From Undaria pinnatifida (Eukaryota; Sar; Phaeophyceae; Laminariales; Alariaceae): 64,000 nt of DNA. The translations under genes were made by a program, and so were the position numbers. Of the stretch, positions 58,101 through 61,100 are shown one piece after another. The DNA is taken from assembly GCA_012845835.1 (NCBI GenBank), contig JABAKD010000010.1, positions 6,438,288 to 6,502,287 on the forward strand, in the 5' to 3' direction. Below the pieces are notes generated by a model that had not been told where the DNA came from, did no database searches, and worked only from the letters and a program-made list of their open reading frames with translations. How positions within the stretch are numbered: position 1 is the first letter of the stretch; the number at the start of each line of letters is the position of its first letter.

Positions 58101-61100
58101 GCATGTCAACAGAGCCAGACGGCAAGTCAACAGAGCCAGACGGCATGTCAACAGAGCCAGACGGCATGTCAATAGAGCCAGACGGCATGTCCACAGGACC
58201 AGATGGCATGTCCACGGATGCAGACGGCCTGTCCACACCCCCGCCGATCTCCGGCATAGAGCCAGCAATGCCGCCACCGACAGATGGAACGTCAACGCCC
58301 CCCACGCCTCCTTCCACCCCCAGGTCAGCAGACGGCGCCTTTACGTCGACGTCCGCCGACGGCAAGGAGCCCTGAGGGAGGGAAACAGGTGCATCTACGT
58401 CCGGCACCTGCGACGACGCGCACAAGCACGCACGCAACACAACAAGTAATGGTTGTTTTGGAACCCCGCTACAGCGACCTACAAAAAAACTACGAGGTAG
58501 AAACGGTAAACCTCGGACAGATGACGATCTAAATCATCTAGAAAATCTACCGTAGATCTCATTGGCTGCCGTTATGAGATGTTGTGCGGGATCTATACTA
58601 TACAGATTACGCATCCAACCCAGTGAACATGTGCTATTAATAGATCATGCCGATCGTACGGCTCCCACCCTGTAATACGAACTACACCATACAGATCTTC
58701 CTTGAAACATCTATATCAGCTGGGAAGTGGTGGCATCTGTCCGACGTGCGAAAACATGTCTTTTCGCCTGGTCTCGGAAGAGCGTGCAGATTCTACAATC
58801 GTCGTCATCTTCTTCCGAAGCATTTTGGACACCGCTGCGCGTGGTCGACGCTGTAAACGTTTGCTCCGTTTCAACATTGTTTCGCTCTCAAGTCCCAAAG
58901 GGGCTACCCGGATCTGAGCTACGACTAGGGAGGGAGTACTTGCAGGAGAAAGTAACATGCCAAGACCACACGAGATGGAATGAGCAAAACAAAAAAAAAA
59001 ATGTACCGTTTAACATTGTTTCGCTCTCAAGTCCCAAAGGGGCTACCCGGATCTGAGCTACGACTAGGGAGGGAGTACTTCCAGGAGAAAATAACATGCC
59101 AAGACCACACGAGATGGAATGAGCTAAACAAAAAAAAGTATGTACATGTATATTGTAGCCTGGCACAGGGAAGCACCTTTTTTTTTTCCGGGCGCCACAC
59201 TGCATTTTAGAGAGAGCCCACCCAGGGGAGGTATACTAAAACCAAGCTGAAAAAGTTGAAAAAGTGTTATTTTCTCGATTCCTACAGAAATCCCAACGCT
59301 CCCATTTGTATTTCATTTTGGCCATTCTAGTGGCGTCTAGGATTCCGATCCGCGTGCCCCCCTGTCTAGCACCGATGACTTTTCCGAGCAAATTGCCCGC
59401 AAATACGTGGGTACGATTCTGAAGAGGTCTTAAATGACTTGAAATTAGAGCAACAGACAACTGCCACGATAGACGTAGCACTTTCCGGGGGGGGGGCAAT
59501 CAACGTCGGGACGCCTTAACCCAATATCGCTGGAACGGCATTCTTTCTTTTTCATATACACCTATTAAAAGGACGTGAGAATGTTCATCGGGTTGCACTT
59601 TGAGTTTTGATAAAAATCAGCTGTTTTGGATGCTTGTAGAGCGCGTCTTAACCCCTTCAGCGCCCCCAAATCCCTCCCAACACAAACTCCAAGTAAATCT
59701 GTAAAAAAAGGGTTTCCAGTCGTACAGGCTTAAGTGAAGAGCTCCAGAAAAAAAAAACGGTGCACCAGTACCATAGCGTTTGTCAAGTTACGTGTTTTCG
59801 GTATTATGCAGCGCAGCAGAAAAAGGGATGGACAACACGAGAAAAAAGCCTCCGAGCTGCGCGCAACCATATCCAACCAGGCACAACAACCATCCTCCCA
59901 GCTTACCTCCACGTCCATCTTCCCCTTGCTGGAGCCAAAAATACCACCGAACAGGCTCTTCTTCGGCTTCTTCACATCTACGGACGGCACGTCCACAGCG
60001 CCGGACACAGACGGCGCGGACACATCCACCTCTCCCGAGGGCAACGACCCGCTCGCGTCCAGGCTAGCAGAAGGCAGCTCGCCCGACACGTCTCCGCCGA
60101 CAGACGGCATGTCAGGGCCCTTGCCAGACAGATCCACGGACGGCACATCCACGGATCCAGACGGAACGTCTATAGATGCGGGAGGGATGTCCACGGAGGT
60201 GTCTGGCAAGGAACCAGCATCGGAAATATCCGCCGCAGGCAGGTCGGCCGAGAAGGTGTCCACGTCGGGGAAATCGGGTCCCTTGACGCCGCCCCCTACT
60301 TCGAATTCGTCCAAGGCGTAAGCAGGCACCGGATAGTGTTGCACAGAGGGTTTGTATGTGTTAATACACGTATATATCCTGATCCTGGTATCAGGTACCA
60401 GACAAGTATTATAACGTTTTCAGTTCAAGTATAATACTAGTATTATATACCCTGATAGCTACACTGCTGTAGTTCCAAGGGGAGTCGCCGACCTATACAA
60501 GAATCCTTAATGAGGACACACAACCCGTAATACGCGCGATCGGAGTATCACACACAGCTTGCAAAACTGAGTTTCGACAAAATCTTCGATCTCACAGCTG
60601 AAGTGTATTTTCATTTCAATAATAATACTTCGAAGTATACATACCGACCAATGTCCTTAATGAGGACACACCCCGTCGTACGCGCGATCGGAGAATCACA
60701 CAGCATGCAAAGATGAGTTTTCTACGAAAACTTCGATTTCATAGCTGGAGTGTATCTTTATTTTTATAATATATACCAGATTAACAGAAGGAAAAATATA
60801 CAAACTAAACGCAATACTTCGACTACAACTTCAAGTAGATTATCTCCGAAATGTGGGTGCCCTTCAAAAAGGGATACATCACAGGGATACGGAACCAACC
60901 GCTTGCACTGAGCATACAAAAACGGGGGGGGGGGGGGGGCTATGAGTGGAAGTCGCCCCTGAAAACGAATACCGCAACAAATGCTACTGTTAATAACATA
61001 TACCGCTGCAACTTGACGGATGTGATTTATGCTCAATATTCACAGCGACAAGATCGAAACACTGTTTCTTCACAGTAAAGCGAGGATAAACAAAACAAAA

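Noticed and set aside
58716-59205. Open frames on both strands over 58.7-59.2 kb with a repeated segment
   Set aside because: The repeated peptide segment comes from a 139-bp non-coding tandem duplication.
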